64,000 bases of DNA from Aureobasidium sp. EXF-3400 (taxonomy: Eukaryota; Ascomycota; Dothideomycetes; Dothideales; Saccotheciaceae): contig SWBL01000167.1 of assembly GCA_024195585.1 (NCBI GenBank), positions 42,415-106,414 of the forward strand, in the 5' to 3' direction. The notes below the pieces were generated by a model. That model saw only the letters and a list, made by a program, of their open reading frames with translations, ran no database searches and had not been told where the DNA came from. Positions 1-11,044 of this stretch are shown here, in pieces. The stretch's first letter is position 1. Each line of letters opens with the position of its first letter. Both the position numbers and the translations under genes were made by a program.

Positions 1-1317
1 CGCCTGTCAAGCATTCATTAATAATCGTTCGAGCTTCTGGGCCTGTCGTGCGCTCCTAGGACTCATCGAAGGCGGTTTTGTAAGTTTGATTCATCGTCTG
101 GAAGACTTGTTGACAATTTCTGACTTTGTCAGATTCCTGATAACATCCTGTACCTTTCCTACTGGTACAAGACGCGAGAGCTTCCTATTCGGTTGTGTTG
201 CTTTTGGCTCTCTTACCAATTCACGTTCATCGTGTCGGCGTTCCTTGCCTTTGGATTTTTGCATATGGGCGGTATCAACGGCATCGCTGGCTGGCGCTGG
301 CTCTTTGCTCTTGAAGGCACTCTGACCGGACTTATCGGAATCGTATCATGGTTCTATATTCCACCGTCACCAACCCAAACCGCCTCCAGCTTCCGCGGCA
401 AGGACGGCTGGTTCAATGAAAGAGAAGAAAAAATCATGGTCAACAGAGTGTTGAGGGATGACCCCAGCAAAGGAGATATGCATAACAGACAAGCTCTTTC
501 TCTCAGCATGTTCTGGAAGTGTCTCAAGGACTACCATATGTGGCCTATCTACTTGCTCGGATTGACATGGATGGTACCGGCATCGCCCATGAGCAGCTAT
601 CTCACGCTCAATCTCAAGAGTGCTGGCTTCTCGACCTTCCAAACCAACCTACTCTGTATTCCGGCTTATTGCATTTTCATTTTCAATTTGCTCTGGTTGT
701 CATGGCTCTCTGAGAAACTTAACGAAAGGTTCCTTATAGGGACGATTTCCCAATTTTGGGTGTTGCCGTGCCTCATCGCCCTTGAGGTCTTGCCGAAAAG
801 CAGAAATCACTGGGCTACTTGGATTCTCAGTTGTCTAGTTTATGCCCAGCCATACATTCATCCAGTTATTGTCGCAGTCACGTCCAGAAATGGTGGTAGT
901 GTTCGCACCCGAGCTGTTGCCACAGCACTGTACAATATGTTCGTCCAAGCATCGAATATTTACGCGTCGAACATCTACCGCACTCAGGATAAGTAAGTCT
1001 CTCACTCTTCCCCAAATCTACTTCCCCGTTGCTGATGAAATGCAACAGACCATACTACTTTACGGGCAATAAGATCCTCATCGCCCTTGTTTGCTGGAAT
1101 ATCTGTGCCTTCATCGGATGTAAAGTCTTTTACGTTACGGTCAACAGGTGAGCATTTGTGGTCACTAGTTGTGCTGTGAAACATTATGCTGACAAGGATT
1201 ATCAACAGACGACGCGATGAGAAGTGGAATGCTATGACCAAGGAGCAAAAGGAACACTATCTTACTACTACAACTGATGAGGGCAATAAGCGCTTGGATT
1301 TTAGGTTTGCTCACTAG
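1..1317 (+). CDS. MFS anion:cation symporter, Dal5/allantoate permease type (5' partial)
   Basis: The gene enters the window already in frame. Exons 1-79, 133-992, 1049-1147 and 1209-1317, joined at GT-AG introns, give one open frame ending in TAG. The first visible segment ends EGGF and exon 2 continues IPDNILYLSYWYKTRELP, the hallmark stretch of the Dal5-like ACS family of the major facilitator superfamily (allantoate, pantothenate, nicotinate, tartrate and similar organic anions). Several hydrophobic helices follow, with the hydrophilic central loop around the GKDGWFNEREE motif and a charged cytosolic tail. Expected role: plasma-membrane, proton-coupled import of a small anionic nutrient; the substrate cannot be told. 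The N-terminal helices lie outside the window. There is no ATG near 193, so a start there would be wrong. Confidence 0.85.
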
Positions 1318-1434
1318 AAAGAGATATGACCATTTACGCAGTGATGCAATGTTGCGTTGATATATCGAATAGAACATTCTTCGTTAATCGTGTATAAGAG
1401 TCATATTCCGAATGGAGCATCACCCTCCGCATTT

Positions 1435-2403
1435 CTAAGAAGGAGGCTTGTAGCCATCGACATCTGTACTGTTACTCAACTTCTCGAACTTCTTGACGTT
1501 CTCCCTGTACGTATCCAGCTTCTCGTTAATGCCAGCATAAGCATCAGTACCGATCACACATCTCAATGGCGGGTCCTTCATGACTGCCAACTCATACATG
1601 CATCTAGCACCCTTCTTGGGGTCACCAGCCTGCGTGCCGTTTCTCTTTCCCATGGCAGATTTGGCATCAAGATGGTCATAAGCCTCGTTCTTGTTGGCGC
1701 CAAAGTCCATACTTCTGCCTGCCCAGTCGGTGCGGAAACCACCAGGTTCGATGCAGGTGAGCGAGATGTTCCACTCGGGCTTGAGTTCCTTCGAGAGAGC
1801 TTCAGTGTAGCCTTCTACTGCCCATTTGGAGGCGCAGTAGATGGAGAAGAATGGTACACCGCGTTGACCTCCGATAGAGGTGACTTGTTGGATCACACCG
1901 CCTTGGGGCTTCTGGGCGCGCATAGACTCAAGGGCTTTGCGGGTTACGTCGAGCAAACCGAAGAAGTTGACTTCCATCTGTGGAGGCTTGTGTCAGTGGT
2001 GCGATACTAAAACAAGAGAGGAGAATGATTCTTACCTGCTTACGGATCTGCTCCTCGCTCAAACTCTCAAACTCGCCGGCGAGACCGTATCCAGCGCTGT
2101 TCCAATCAGCATTTTGTCCTCAACAGCGTAACATACTTTGAGCAGAACTTACTTGTTGACAACAACATCCAGACGTCCAAATTTGTCAATGGCCTTCTTG
2201 AACGCAGCATCGATGGATTCCTTCTTTGTAACGTCCAAATCTACAGCAAGGTAGTTCTCGTCGGTTGCTCCCTCGGGTTTCTCAAGCTTGGATGAGTTGC
2301 GAGCAGTAGCGACCGCATGATCACCTTCCGAGATGATTTTCTTGACGTACTCGGCACCGAAGCCGGTGGATGTTCCTGTTACGAAAAAGACCTTTGGCGA
2401 CAT
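1435..2403 (-). CDS. Short-chain dehydrogenase/reductase (classical SDR)
   Basis: Three exons (2403-2153, 2096-2036, 1977-1435) encode 284 residues. The N-terminus carries the Rossmann glycine motif TGTSTGFG at about residues 9-16. The NNAG motif is rebuilt exactly across the first intron (VVN-NAGYG), which supports the splice. The catalytic Ser lies in TSIGG and the YxxxK pair in YCASK. C-terminal to this is a PGGFRTDW segment of the kind seen in classical SDRs. Expected to be an NAD(P)H-dependent oxidoreductase in the cytosol; the substrate is not predictable. It lies on the same strand as the alpha/beta hydrolase upstream; the two could share a catabolic or detoxification job, but nothing in the sequence proves it. 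Confidence 0.88.
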
Positions 2404-2671
2404 TTTGCTGATTGTTGCAATTGAATTGTTAACAGAGCAAGAGATGCAGAAGTCGTTTCGTTTGATATATGTGATCTATGTTTGGGTTTATGTGCGTCAC
2501 CGCTCGTCATTCGGCCGCGAAAGCCCGTTAACTCCGGCGCAACATTGATGGGCGGTTTCCTCGGAAGGCTTTCAATCACGATCGTTGCTTTCCTCTTTCT
2601 ATCCACAAATTACAAATTGTATCAAGGTAAGTGAACCAGGTGACGACAGCATATCAGTTGCCTCAACATCT

Positions 2672-3655
2672 TCAAACCTGGCCCATCCATTTGGACACTT
2701 CTGTGCCCAACGACTCTTCCCGGTCGATTCCGGTACCTAGCGCAAGAGTGGTGCTGAAGTGATTGTGACCTTCGAGCAGCACTTCACTCAGACTGTCTTG
2801 CCCGAACCTCTCTTTGTACTTATTGACAAAATCCTGAGAGGGCTTGAGGATCTCGTCTTCAGGATCCAAAGTGGCAGTCACCACCAACAACTTGGTGATC
2901 GGAGTCTGCGCTCTTGACACAAGTCCCAGAGCACAATCCTCTTCTAACCTGTCTTGGTAATACGCAGTGAGCACATCTGAGCGATCAGCACCGGCTTGCT
3001 GGAAGTGTCCAGGTATAGAGACCAGTATGACTCCTTGGATAACTACAGAGCCTGTCTGGACTGTCTTTCTGGATTCGGCGAGTGAGGGCTCAAGCAGCCA
3101 GGTCGCAGAGTGCACTGCACCGGCAGAGTTTCCCATGATCCAGAGCTTGTGGTTGCCAGTGTTGAAGCGGTTCTTGATCCACTCAAGAGCGCCTGCCACA
3201 TCTCGACCTCCGGATGGGAAGACAGCACCTTCGCCTGTGCGTCTATAGTCGGGAATTACTGTGACGAAACCTCTCGACTGTGTTTTGTCAGCTGTTTAGG
3301 TTCGTCATTCATTGCCTGGCACAACACATACCGCATAATAGTGTCCGATGTTTGCATACACCAAGTCCTTAGCTGTTGGCGGAGTAGGCATTCGCTTGTC
3401 TCCTCGCGAAAGACCACCTCCATAGAGGAACACCAGTATGGGCGTGTCATCAGAGACTTGCTTCGGACCGTAGACATCGAGCTTTTGGCGTGGGTCTGAG
3501 CCATAGGTAAACTCCTCTCGCGGTGTCGACTCGATGCTGCTTCTGTTCTTCTCATGCAGCGCGGCATATGCCTTCATCGTAGGCATCAAGCCCGGGTAGA
3601 TATCGCGACCGAATTCAGGTAATTGATCCATGGTGTTTGGTATCAGAGCTGTCAC
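2672..3655 (-). CDS. Alpha/beta hydrolase (carboxylesterase-like)
   Basis: Two exons (3655-3332 and 3277-2672) give 309 residues. The oxyanion-hole segment reads FLYGGG instead of the usual HGGG, the nucleophile elbow is GNSAG (GxSxG), and a late DPEDEI Asp and GHNHF His complete a plausible Ser-Asp-His triad. The intron falls between GHYYA and SRGFVTVIPDYRR, where the canonical strand of this fold continues. No signal peptide is seen, so a cytosolic esterase or lipase-like hydrolase is likely. The first in-frame ATG is at 3655; a second lies a few codons inside at MDQLPEF. Confidence 0.85.
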
Positions 3656-4530
3656 TGGGAGAAGAAGAGAATAGATTGGTAAACAAAAGATTCAATTTGA
3701 ATGAGGGGTCGTATAGCTCTGAATGTCCCGCGTTCTAATGCCGCTGCTTCTGCATTGCAGTCGGCACTCTGCTTATCCAAATCCCGTAGGCAGTGACGAA
3801 CAACAATCAGCCCCAACGAATTTCGGCACTTCAAGTTCTAACAGCAAGGAAAGTCATCTCTTGAGCTGGGCAAGCGATGTGAGAGGGGAAGGTGGGAGCA
3901 TTGGTAGTGAGTTAGGGCTAAGTTAGGGCAAAGTCCTTTATCCGGCCGAGCATGGCCGAGCCCCGATCGACGTACACTCATTAATCTTGTCGTCTTTGCA
4001 AGGTGGGGATGATATTGAATGGACTCTACATTGCGGTGAAGCAGTTGGCTGCAGCTGCAGACAAATTCAGCAGATCAGAGGAACATGGACGGGAACTCAA
4101 AGAGAGAAAGAACATGTCTGATTCTGGTACAGCAAGAAACATCCATCCATCGTGGCTTCCCCACAATCCCCACAGAACGCCTCGAGCAACTCACTTTCCA
4201 AACTCAAATCGAGCCACCATGTTGACTCTATCCCCTTCTCGAACCTTTCGCTTGTGGGGCCCCAGCCGAGGGCATGGCTTGAGATGGAGCGTACGGCAAT
4301 TACGGATGAGAGTAGCCCCGAATGGTGAATGAATTCAGGGCAAGCTGCTTCCAGGTCTCTGAAGATACGAAACATACACGTATAAAAGACCTGAAGCATG
4401 CCCTGATCCTTTACCGACTTCGTCTCACTTCCCATTCATCTTGCCTTGCTCTTAACGCCGACTTTGTCTACCAACCTTGCAATCTTCGCCAATCGACAGA
4501 CCTTCACATACTCCAGACAACAACACAACC
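3656..4530. promoter_or_regulatory. Divergent intergenic region, hydrolase / bicupin
   Basis: This 875-bp gap separates two divergently transcribed genes and should hold both promoters. A good TATA-like element, TATAAAAG, sits at 4381-4388, about 150 bp before the bicupin ATG, followed by pyrimidine-rich leader sequence. Open frames crossing the gap have no family resemblance or coding character and are not annotated. Confidence 0.5.
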
Positions 4531-5592
4531 ATGCCCATTCCAATTCTCAGCGAACCACCTGGCACCAACTCCAGCTACGTGCTCCCCGTCTTCAATGGCG
4601 AACTCTGGACAATCCCCACCTCAAACTCGGTCATGCGCATGCTCGTCACCGAAAAAGAATCCAAAGGCGATTTCGCCGTCGTCAGCACAGGTGGCCAACA
4701 AGACAACCCCATCGGTTTCCATTACCACCGCGAAGCCCACGATGTGTTTTTGTGTCTCAAAGGCAGTATGAATGTCTGGGCAAACGACTCTGCTCGCACA
4801 CTGTTGCCTGGAGATTTCGCCTCTGTGCCTCCGAATGTGGTGCATCAATACCAAATCCTAGGCTCGCATACCGAGTTTGCAGGACTCATTGTTCCCGGTG
4901 GCTGGGAAGAGTTTTTCAGATTCATTGGCGAGCCATACGCGACTTCTCCCATGGGACCTCTGTTTCCTACCCGCGACAATAGAAACCCCATGGAAGTGCT
5001 AGTTCCCAAACTCATCGCCGCAACCGAGAAATTCGACATGGTGCCTAAGCGCGACCACAAAGGTGCCGAACCTATTCTCTGCACAAACAAAGACAACAAA
5101 CTCAGCAACTCGGCAACAGAGCCTTATTTCCTCAAAGCAGATGCTGGACCACGATATGCCAGTGCTGGTTTGCTGGTGAAACCTCTCTGTCAAAAAGCAG
5201 ATTCAAATGGCAAGTTCAGCATTGCAAGACTCGAAGGTTCGGCAACGATAAAGTCGCAGTATTTGGCTTACAACACTTTAACGTTCGAGACTTCGCATCA
5301 TTGCTTCTTGGTTGATATGGGTAGCTTCCGCTTGACTGTTGATGGCCAGAGCTCGGAGATCAGTGCAGGAGAAACCATCTTTGTGCCTGCTGGTCAAGAG
5401 TTTACGCTAGAGGTCGCGAGTAGGTATGCTGCATTGTATGTCTTTACCAATGGGGGAGGTTTGGTGGAGATGTTGGTGGGTATGGGCAAGGAATATGACA
5501 GCCAGATCATCGCGGAAGATTTCCCCACTGATGCTGGCGAGGTTGATGGACTCCAAGAGAAGGTCGGCGTCAAGGTTGGCGAGCCTTTGTGA
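4531..5592 (+). CDS. Quercetin 2,3-dioxygenase-like bicupin
   Basis: Single-exon gene of 353 residues with two cupin domains. The first has HYHREAHDVF at about residues 64-73, the glycine turn PGDFASVP and a second His in VVHQY; these fit the His/His/Glu/His metal site of the quercetinase family. The second cupin (about residues 220-330) has a GSFRLTVDG / AGETIFVPAG core but lacks the full metal triad. Expected to cleave flavonols oxidatively with release of CO, a way for plant-associated fungi to handle plant phenolics; the real substrate may differ. The ATG at 4531 has a good context (ACAACC before it); the frame is open upstream only through a TTG and is not a credible extension. No secretion signal is evident. 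Confidence 0.8.
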   Translation: MPIPILSEPPGTNSSYVLPVFNGELWTIPTSNSVMRMLVTEKESKGDFAVVSTGGQQDNPIGFHYHREAHDVFLCLKGSMNVWANDSARTLLPGDFASVPPNVVHQYQILGSHTEFAGLIVPGGWEEFFRFIGEPYATSPMGPLFPTRDNRNPMEVLVPKLIAATEKFDMVPKRDHKGAEPILCTNKDNKLSNSATEPYFLKADAGPRYASAGLLVKPLCQKADSNGKFSIARLEGSATIKSQYLAYNTLTFETSHHCFLVDMGSFRLTVDGQSSEISAGETIFVPAGQEFTLEVASRYAALYVFTNGGGLVEMLVGMGKEYDSQIIAEDFPTDAGEVDGLQEKVGVKVGEPL

Positions 5593-5761
5593 TGGATGAA
5601 GTTGATTGATTGATACTCCACTATGTCGACACTATACAAATAATCTTGATACAGAATATGAGTCAAAGAATGTCATGAAACGGTCATCGAATATGCGTTG
5701 CTATGAATTTTGTGAGAACACGCTGAGAAACGGCAAATGTGAGAAATGCCAGTCATAAAAC

Positions 5762-7616
5762 CTATCGGCCACCAACACGAATAACACCAGCGGCCATGAG
5801 CTTCTGGACCTTTGTGCGGACATCAGGGTTCTTCATGTGCTCCTGCAGAGCGGCTGGGTCGCCCTTGGCTTGTTGCAGGATAGACTGCATGATGGGGTCT
5901 TGCAAGATGGAGAGGATTTCAGGGTCACGCTGAATGCGCTCCATGGTCTCCTCCTCAGTCTCGCCTTCGCGAGCGCTGTACTGAGCCTGAACAGCCTTCT
6001 GCATCTGTTGCTCAATCTCACGAGTGTTCTTGCCGTCCTTGTCGTGGGCCATGGCTTCGTTGCAGACGTCGATGACCCTGTTGTATTCACGCATAGCGAA
6101 GAGAGCCTGGGCCTTGCGGAGATAGGCACGAATGAAGTTCTCGTCCTTTGCAATGGCGGTGTTGCAATCGTCGACAGCGGCGGGGAAAGTGAGCAGCTTG
6201 ATCAAACAAGTGGCACGGTTTGAGTAACCGCGAGGGTCTTCGGGTGCGCGCTTGGTCATCTCGGTGTAGGCCTCGACGGCAGCGGGCCAGTCGGCCTCCT
6301 TGAATTTCTGGTTTCCGAGCTCGCGAGCCTCCTCGGCCTTTTGGGGGTCCAGGTATGCATCTCTCTCAGCCTTGATCTTGGCCTTCTCTGCGGCACGAAG
6401 CTTGGTGAGGATGTCAGGGGTACGGTGCTCGGTAAGAGATCTCTGGTAGTTGTCGATGGCGTTGGGAAAATCGCCCATCTTCTCGTAAGAGGTACCAATA
6501 CGACCGAAAGCCTTTGCGATGAGCTTGAAGTCAGCAAAGACTTCGCGACCATGCTCGACGGCCTGCTTGCAAGCCTCAATGGCACCTTCGTAGTCGCCCT
6601 TCTCGAACTTGGCAGCACCGAGGTTGTTGAGGTAGGTGATGTCCTTGTACAAGTCCCAGGCCTTGGAGTAGTGCTCGATGGCAGCATCGAATTGTCTCTT
6701 CTTGTAGTTCTCAGTACCGAGAGCCTTCTCCTTGTCTGCCTCCTCCCTTGCCTTCTTTTGTGCGGCTGCCTCCTCATCTTCAGGTTCAGCTTCCGGCTCA
6801 GGGGCCTTTGCGGGTTCGGGCTGGGAGGGTCTGGCGTCAGGCATGGGAACATCCTCCTCGGCCTCTCCTCTCTGCTGACCGCCCTGCTGTTGTTGCTGTT
6901 GCGAAGGGTCGGCGAAAGACATGTCGATACCGAGCAAAACGCTCATGACCTGCAAGAAACGGGGATCTTGCATGGCCTCGCCCATCATACTGGGGTTGGA
7001 CTTCATTTGGTTGAGCTTGTTCATGAAAGCGGCGTCTCCAAGCAGCGAGGCAGTCTTGGGGTTGTTTGCGAGCTTCTGGATCATCTGAGGGTCGTTGAAC
7101 ATGTTGCCGAGTCCACCGGTTGCGTCAGCGCCATCAGCATCTGCTTCAGCCTGGATGGCGCGTCTGACGGCCTCGAGGCCGGACTTTGCTTGAGCGTTGT
7201 TGGGGTCGAGCTCTACTGCCTTTTCGAAGGCATCCGTGGCATCAACTGCGACAGTGTCAGCTTTGATGGCTCGCGTGGACTACTAAGCAAGAGAAACTCA
7301 CCGAGGTTGCCCATGCCGTGCAGAGCAGCACCCTTTCTGCCCCAGCCCTTGGCCCAGTCAGGCTTGATCTCTGTTGTCTTTGTGGCATCGTCCAGAGCGT
7401 TTTGCCAGTCCTTCAATGAAGCGTATGCGCCGGAGCGGTTTGAGTAGAGAACGTGGTTGGAGGGGTCGAGTTCGATGGCCTCGCCGAACTTCTGGCTGTG
7501 TGTCTGTCAGTATGCTGACGAGGTGTGAAGGCGAGATATTGAGCAACTCACGCAGCGCCTTGAAAGTCCTTTGCGGCAAACAGCTTGTTGCCTTCAGCCT
7601 TGAGTGCGTCGGCCAT
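5762..7616 (-). CDS. STI1: Sti1/Hop Hsp70-Hsp90 co-chaperone
   Basis: Exons 7616-7552, 7495-7302 and 7245-5762 encode 580 residues, close to yeast Sti1 (589). The order is TPR1 (about 1-115), a DP1/STI1 domain from about 135 ([20 protein letters not shown]), a Q-run plus acidic proline-rich linker, TPR2A and TPR2B (about 258-520) and a C-terminal DP2 with [12 protein letters not shown]. The TPR blocks keep the Asn/Lys/Arg carboxylate-clamp pattern ([20 protein letters not shown]). It bridges Hsp70 and Hsp90 in the cytosol during client transfer. Both introns keep frame, and the second joins GMGNL to [10 protein letters not shown] within the TPR1 tail. It is divergently paired with the FolB gene only 307 bp away. 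Confidence 0.95.
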
Positions 7617-7923
7617 TATTATTCTTGTGAGATTCGTAAAAGCAAGGGGGTATCAAAGAAACGAAAGGGTCAATTGATCAGATGCGAGTATGAGAAAACG
7701 AGATGATATGTAGGAGTAGCTAGCAGCTATTCGAATGTCAGTGGTTTGTATATTTCTCATCGAGCTCTACCGAAACGTCTAGAAGATGATGCCAAGAGCC
7801 CCTCCGACAAACACGCAGCTGGACAGAACGGCAACTCCAACCGACTGCTCCGAGTACTGTAGGTCGCGACTTCCAAGACACGTCTCGCCATCACCTGACG
7901 TGACAGCCAACAAAACAATAAAC
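7617..7923. promoter_or_regulatory. Shared head-to-head promoter, STI1 / FolB
   Basis: Only about 307 bp separate the STI1 ATG (minus) from the FolB ATG (plus), so the two genes must share a bidirectional control region. I looked for a clean heat-shock element (alternating GAA/TTC triplets) and did not find a convincing three-unit array. Confidence 0.5.
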
Positions 7924-8755
7924 ATGTACGGTCAACCATGGTGTCGTGACGGCATCAGAGTCGAAGACCTCGCTCTGCAACATGCTCCCAAAAGCGGTGT
8001 CGATGCTTGGGGTCGCGAAAAGCAACAACCACTTCTTCTCTCAGTCTCGCTCTCATTCCGCTCAGGCTTCGACACGGCTGCAAGTCAAGATGCTCTCGAT
8101 GAGAGTACCATGCACTACGGTCTCCTCTCCAAGAATTTGCGTGCTTTGAGACCCGTTCAAGACTGGGAAACCCTGGACAGCTTGGCTCATCGTATACACC
8201 AAACCATCCTCGAAACTCCACCTGGCCATGCTCTAATTCAATCATGTCAGATTGAGATCAAATTGCCCAAAGCGAGTTTACTGGGTGATTATGTCAACTA
8301 CGTCTACTTCGTCGAGGACGAAGAGCATACCGGCAGAGTCTTGCACTTGTCTCGTGTTTTCATTCCTACCCTGATTGGTGTCAATGACAATGAGAGAACT
8401 GCAAAGCAGAAGCTCTATGTCAGCGTATGGATAGACAGGATACAGGCAGATGACTCCGAGTCATATACCGAGCTCGAACGTATCGTCACTCAGGTAAGTA
8501 GCACGCTTATCATATCTCCCACCAGGTCCTTCATACTGATACCTCAATCAGGCAATTGAACCCACAGAATTCGAAACCCTAGAATCGTTGGCCATCTACG
8601 TTCTCAAAGTTTTGAAGATGAACTACGAACCTTTAAAGTCTCGAGAAACCAGCGTTCGTCTAAGACTGGAGAAGCCTCAAGCTGTTCCTCACGCCTCGGC
8701 TCCCATCATCGAGATTGTGAGGACATCTGATGAACTGGCAGCCATGGTTCGATGA
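7924..8755 (+). CDS. Dihydroneopterin aldolase (tandem FolB domains)
   Basis: Exons 7924-8493 and 8552-8755 give 257 residues. Two FolB-like units are visible: one from about residue 8 (RVEDLALQHAPK) with a YGLLSKNLRAL core, and a second from about residue 140 (VFIPTLIGVNDNERTAKQKL, the typical start of a dihydroneopterin aldolase strand) ending in VRLRLEKPQAVPHASAP. This matches the N-terminal module of fungal folate enzymes. It would convert dihydroneopterin to 6-hydroxymethyl-dihydropterin in folate synthesis. Here the module stands alone: no hydroxymethyl-dihydropterin kinase or dihydropteroate synthase follows. An in-frame ATG at 7786 would add 46 low-complexity residues; I prefer 7924 because homology begins right after it. 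Confidence 0.8.
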
Positions 8756-9377
8756 GGCCAGGAATAACATCACTCGATCACTGTACGCCACGGAAATCCA
8801 TGAAAAGTTTAGCTATCACAGTCACGAAGTCTTGTTCAACGACAGCTATCGACTGCCAAGAGCAATATTCAGTTGCGAAGCCATAATGTTTTGGAAAGAA
8901 CAATGCGTTCAAGCTATGTCTCAAAATTCATGAAGCGGAGGTATATCGGTATAGATTCAGGATTGGCATGGACCGAAGCGCACTAAGAAGTTGTTCTGAA
9001 TAAAAAGCCAACATTCCCAAAGGAGTGAACGTTGAAATGGCATACGACAGTGTCTGAATCTGGCTGTCTACCATCCAATGTTGCCTAACAGATCACCTCA
9101 CGTACCTCATATCAATCCTTCAATCATACGCTCTCATCATACAGACCATCTATATATACAGTTGTTTTTACACGACGGACCCGCATCGGTCCATCCAAAG
9201 GAGGGGAATGTGTCCGTTCTACCTGAACGCCATGCCCATCATCCATTCAGTCCAGCCCAGAAATTTTGCCAAACATGCTTGCTCTTGTACAAATCAAAAA
9301 CATGATTTTGAGTTGACTTTTTGGTCTTTCCCCATATGCAGATTCAAATGACATTTGTTTCTTCGTCGTTATCGTGT
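8756..9377. other. Convergent 3' intergenic region
   Basis: This 620-bp stretch lies between the 3' ends of the convergent FolB and GrpE genes. It contains A/T-rich sequence suitable for 3' UTRs and no supported gene or RNA. Confidence 0.4.
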
Positions 9378-10192
9378 TCATGAGTTTCTGACAACACCGA
9401 CCTTGGCGGGCTAGAGAGATTGTCAGCATTGTTCCTCGTAATCTAGATGTGCTCTTGCATCGCTGTACTTACTCTGATGACTCTGCCGTTAAGCTTGAAG
9501 CCCTTGGACTGGCAGAAGAAGACGGTACCGTCCTCCTTGTCGGGCTGAGGTGTCTGGAATGTGGCCTCGTGCTCGTTGGGGTTGAACTTGTCACTCTCAG
9601 CGCTAGGGTCGAATCTCTCGAGACCGTGCTTCTTGAGGGTGTTCAGGAGGATAGTCTCGGTCATCTTGAGACCAGAGTGGAGGTCTGCAAGGTCCTTGTT
9701 GCTGCCATCGAGCTTCTCCTTGGGAACAACGGAAAGGGCGCGGTCGAGGTTGTCAATGCTGTCAAGCAGATCTCTGGCGAAACTCTGGAGGGCAAAGTCC
9801 TTGGCTGCGCGAACCTCGCGCTTGGTCTGTTCTTGCAAGTTGCGGTACTCGGCGATCTGGCGCTTCCACTTGTCCTGCAATTGGTTGTCTCAGTACTGCT
9901 GTCGTCTCTCTTTTTGGAGTGTATGCGCTCAACGAACCGTGACATCGGCGACCTCCTTCTTCTTAGCCTCGAGCTCCTTCTGAGCAGGGTCCTCCTTGGT
10001 GGTGTCGGCAGCCTTGTCTGCGTTCTCAGCTGCAGCCTCGTTCTCCTTGGCACCAGTCTCGGGAGTTGTCGAATAGGTTCTGAAGGCGGCGACAGCACGG
10101 CCTTGCTGGACAGCTCTGAATGAGAAGGGTACTCTGCTCTCGACGGCTTGCGAGAGAGGTCTGGCGGATCTGGCAAGGAATCTGAAGCTCAT
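9378..10192 (-). CDS. MGE1: Mitochondrial GrpE nucleotide-exchange factor
   Basis: Three exons (10192-9938, 9874-9473, 9410-9378) encode 229 residues. Residues 1-45 form an Arg/Ser-rich mitochondrial presequence (SFRFLARSARPLSQ). A long helical region follows (KWKRQIAEYRNLQEQTKREV) and then the GrpE head with the ATFQTPQPDKEDGTV and KLNGRVIR motifs. The last exon is tiny: the donor GTAAGT directly after VIR and an acceptor TAG at 9411-9413 add PAKVGVVRNS and the stop, the standard GrpE C-terminus. Without this splice the protein would end in unrelated residues. The first intron uses a weaker donor, GTTCGT. It serves as ADP/ATP exchange factor of mtHsp70 in matrix import and folding. Confidence 0.93.
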
Positions 10193-11044
10193 GTTGGGTA
10201 GGATGTGGCGACTTGAAGGTAATGCTGTAAGAGGATGAATATCAATCGAGTGAAATGTACAAAAGTGTCTTGTGACGATGAATGACTGTCTGGAGGTTTT
10301 TTGGAACGCCAAGGCCGATCGCCTTCGAGCTGTACGCCGACTGCGCCCGAGCAGGTTCCGACATTCATCTTCCTCCACGACGAATTGTTTCTGTCAAATT
10401 CGATTGCTTCAGCACTCGTAGTAACCACCCAACTTGCTAGAAAATTGTCGAGAGCAAGGCACAAAGCCTCTTCATCCACCCTGCTGTGGTCATGGTTGCC
10501 AATACATGCCAGCCAAATACTTCTTTTTAACTACGAGTTGACCTTTGTGCTGACATCTACTACCTGCGAAAGACACACCACACTGGAAGCATATGATCTT
10601 GGAGTCGAGAGCTCAGGCTGCTCAGCTAGGCTGCTCAGCTGATGGACTCAGTGCGATACTCCCAGTGGTCGGACTCTATTCAACATAAGTGTTTGTCTCA
10701 GAGCGTTTAACAAGCAGGACATGGGGAAAAGCCACCGCTAATAATACTCATACGCGAGTAGGATGCGGTCTCAGCCACTCCACGTATTGACCGTATCGCG
10801 TGTTCAAGTCTTCTAGGCTCCAGAGTTTCGTCCATACGCTTTCAACGTTACTCCATTGGTTCAAGTGGTTCGACTCTCGGTCTTTGACTTCGCGATGCTT
10901 GTTTATTGGTCTTGCGTTATGCGGCTTGGCTACTCAGCCTTCGAGCGTCAGGCGTGACTGCAGTTTTAGGTATGTGAATATAGGTAGGATGTTTCGCTCT
11001 TTCTTCGACCGGTCTTCCATCATCAACACTCCAGCATTGCTATC
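10193..11044. promoter_or_regulatory. Divergent intergenic region, MGE1 / DUF2985-like gene
   Basis: About 850 bp between two divergent genes. It should carry both promoters. No conserved motif, RNA gene or credible open frame is recognised. Confidence 0.35.

Noticed and set aside
4477..4530. 18-codon N-terminal extension of the bicupin
   Set aside because: It begins at TTG, not ATG; the ATG at 4531 has good context and is where similarity begins.
6341..7447. 368-codon plus-strand open frame
   Set aside because: It is antisense to the STI1 coding exons; its Leu/Val-rich composition is the usual mirror of a coding strand.
7617..7923. Heat-shock element for STI1
   Set aside because: Single GAA and TTC words are present, but no three-unit array with correct spacing.
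9443..9472. MGE1 ending in VSTAMQEHI
   Set aside because: These codons are intron; the donor GTAAGT and the exon at 9378-9410 supply the conserved GrpE C-terminus.
9449..10123. 224-codon plus-strand frame
   Set aside because: Antisense to MGE1, which has strong family similarity and proper splice sites.
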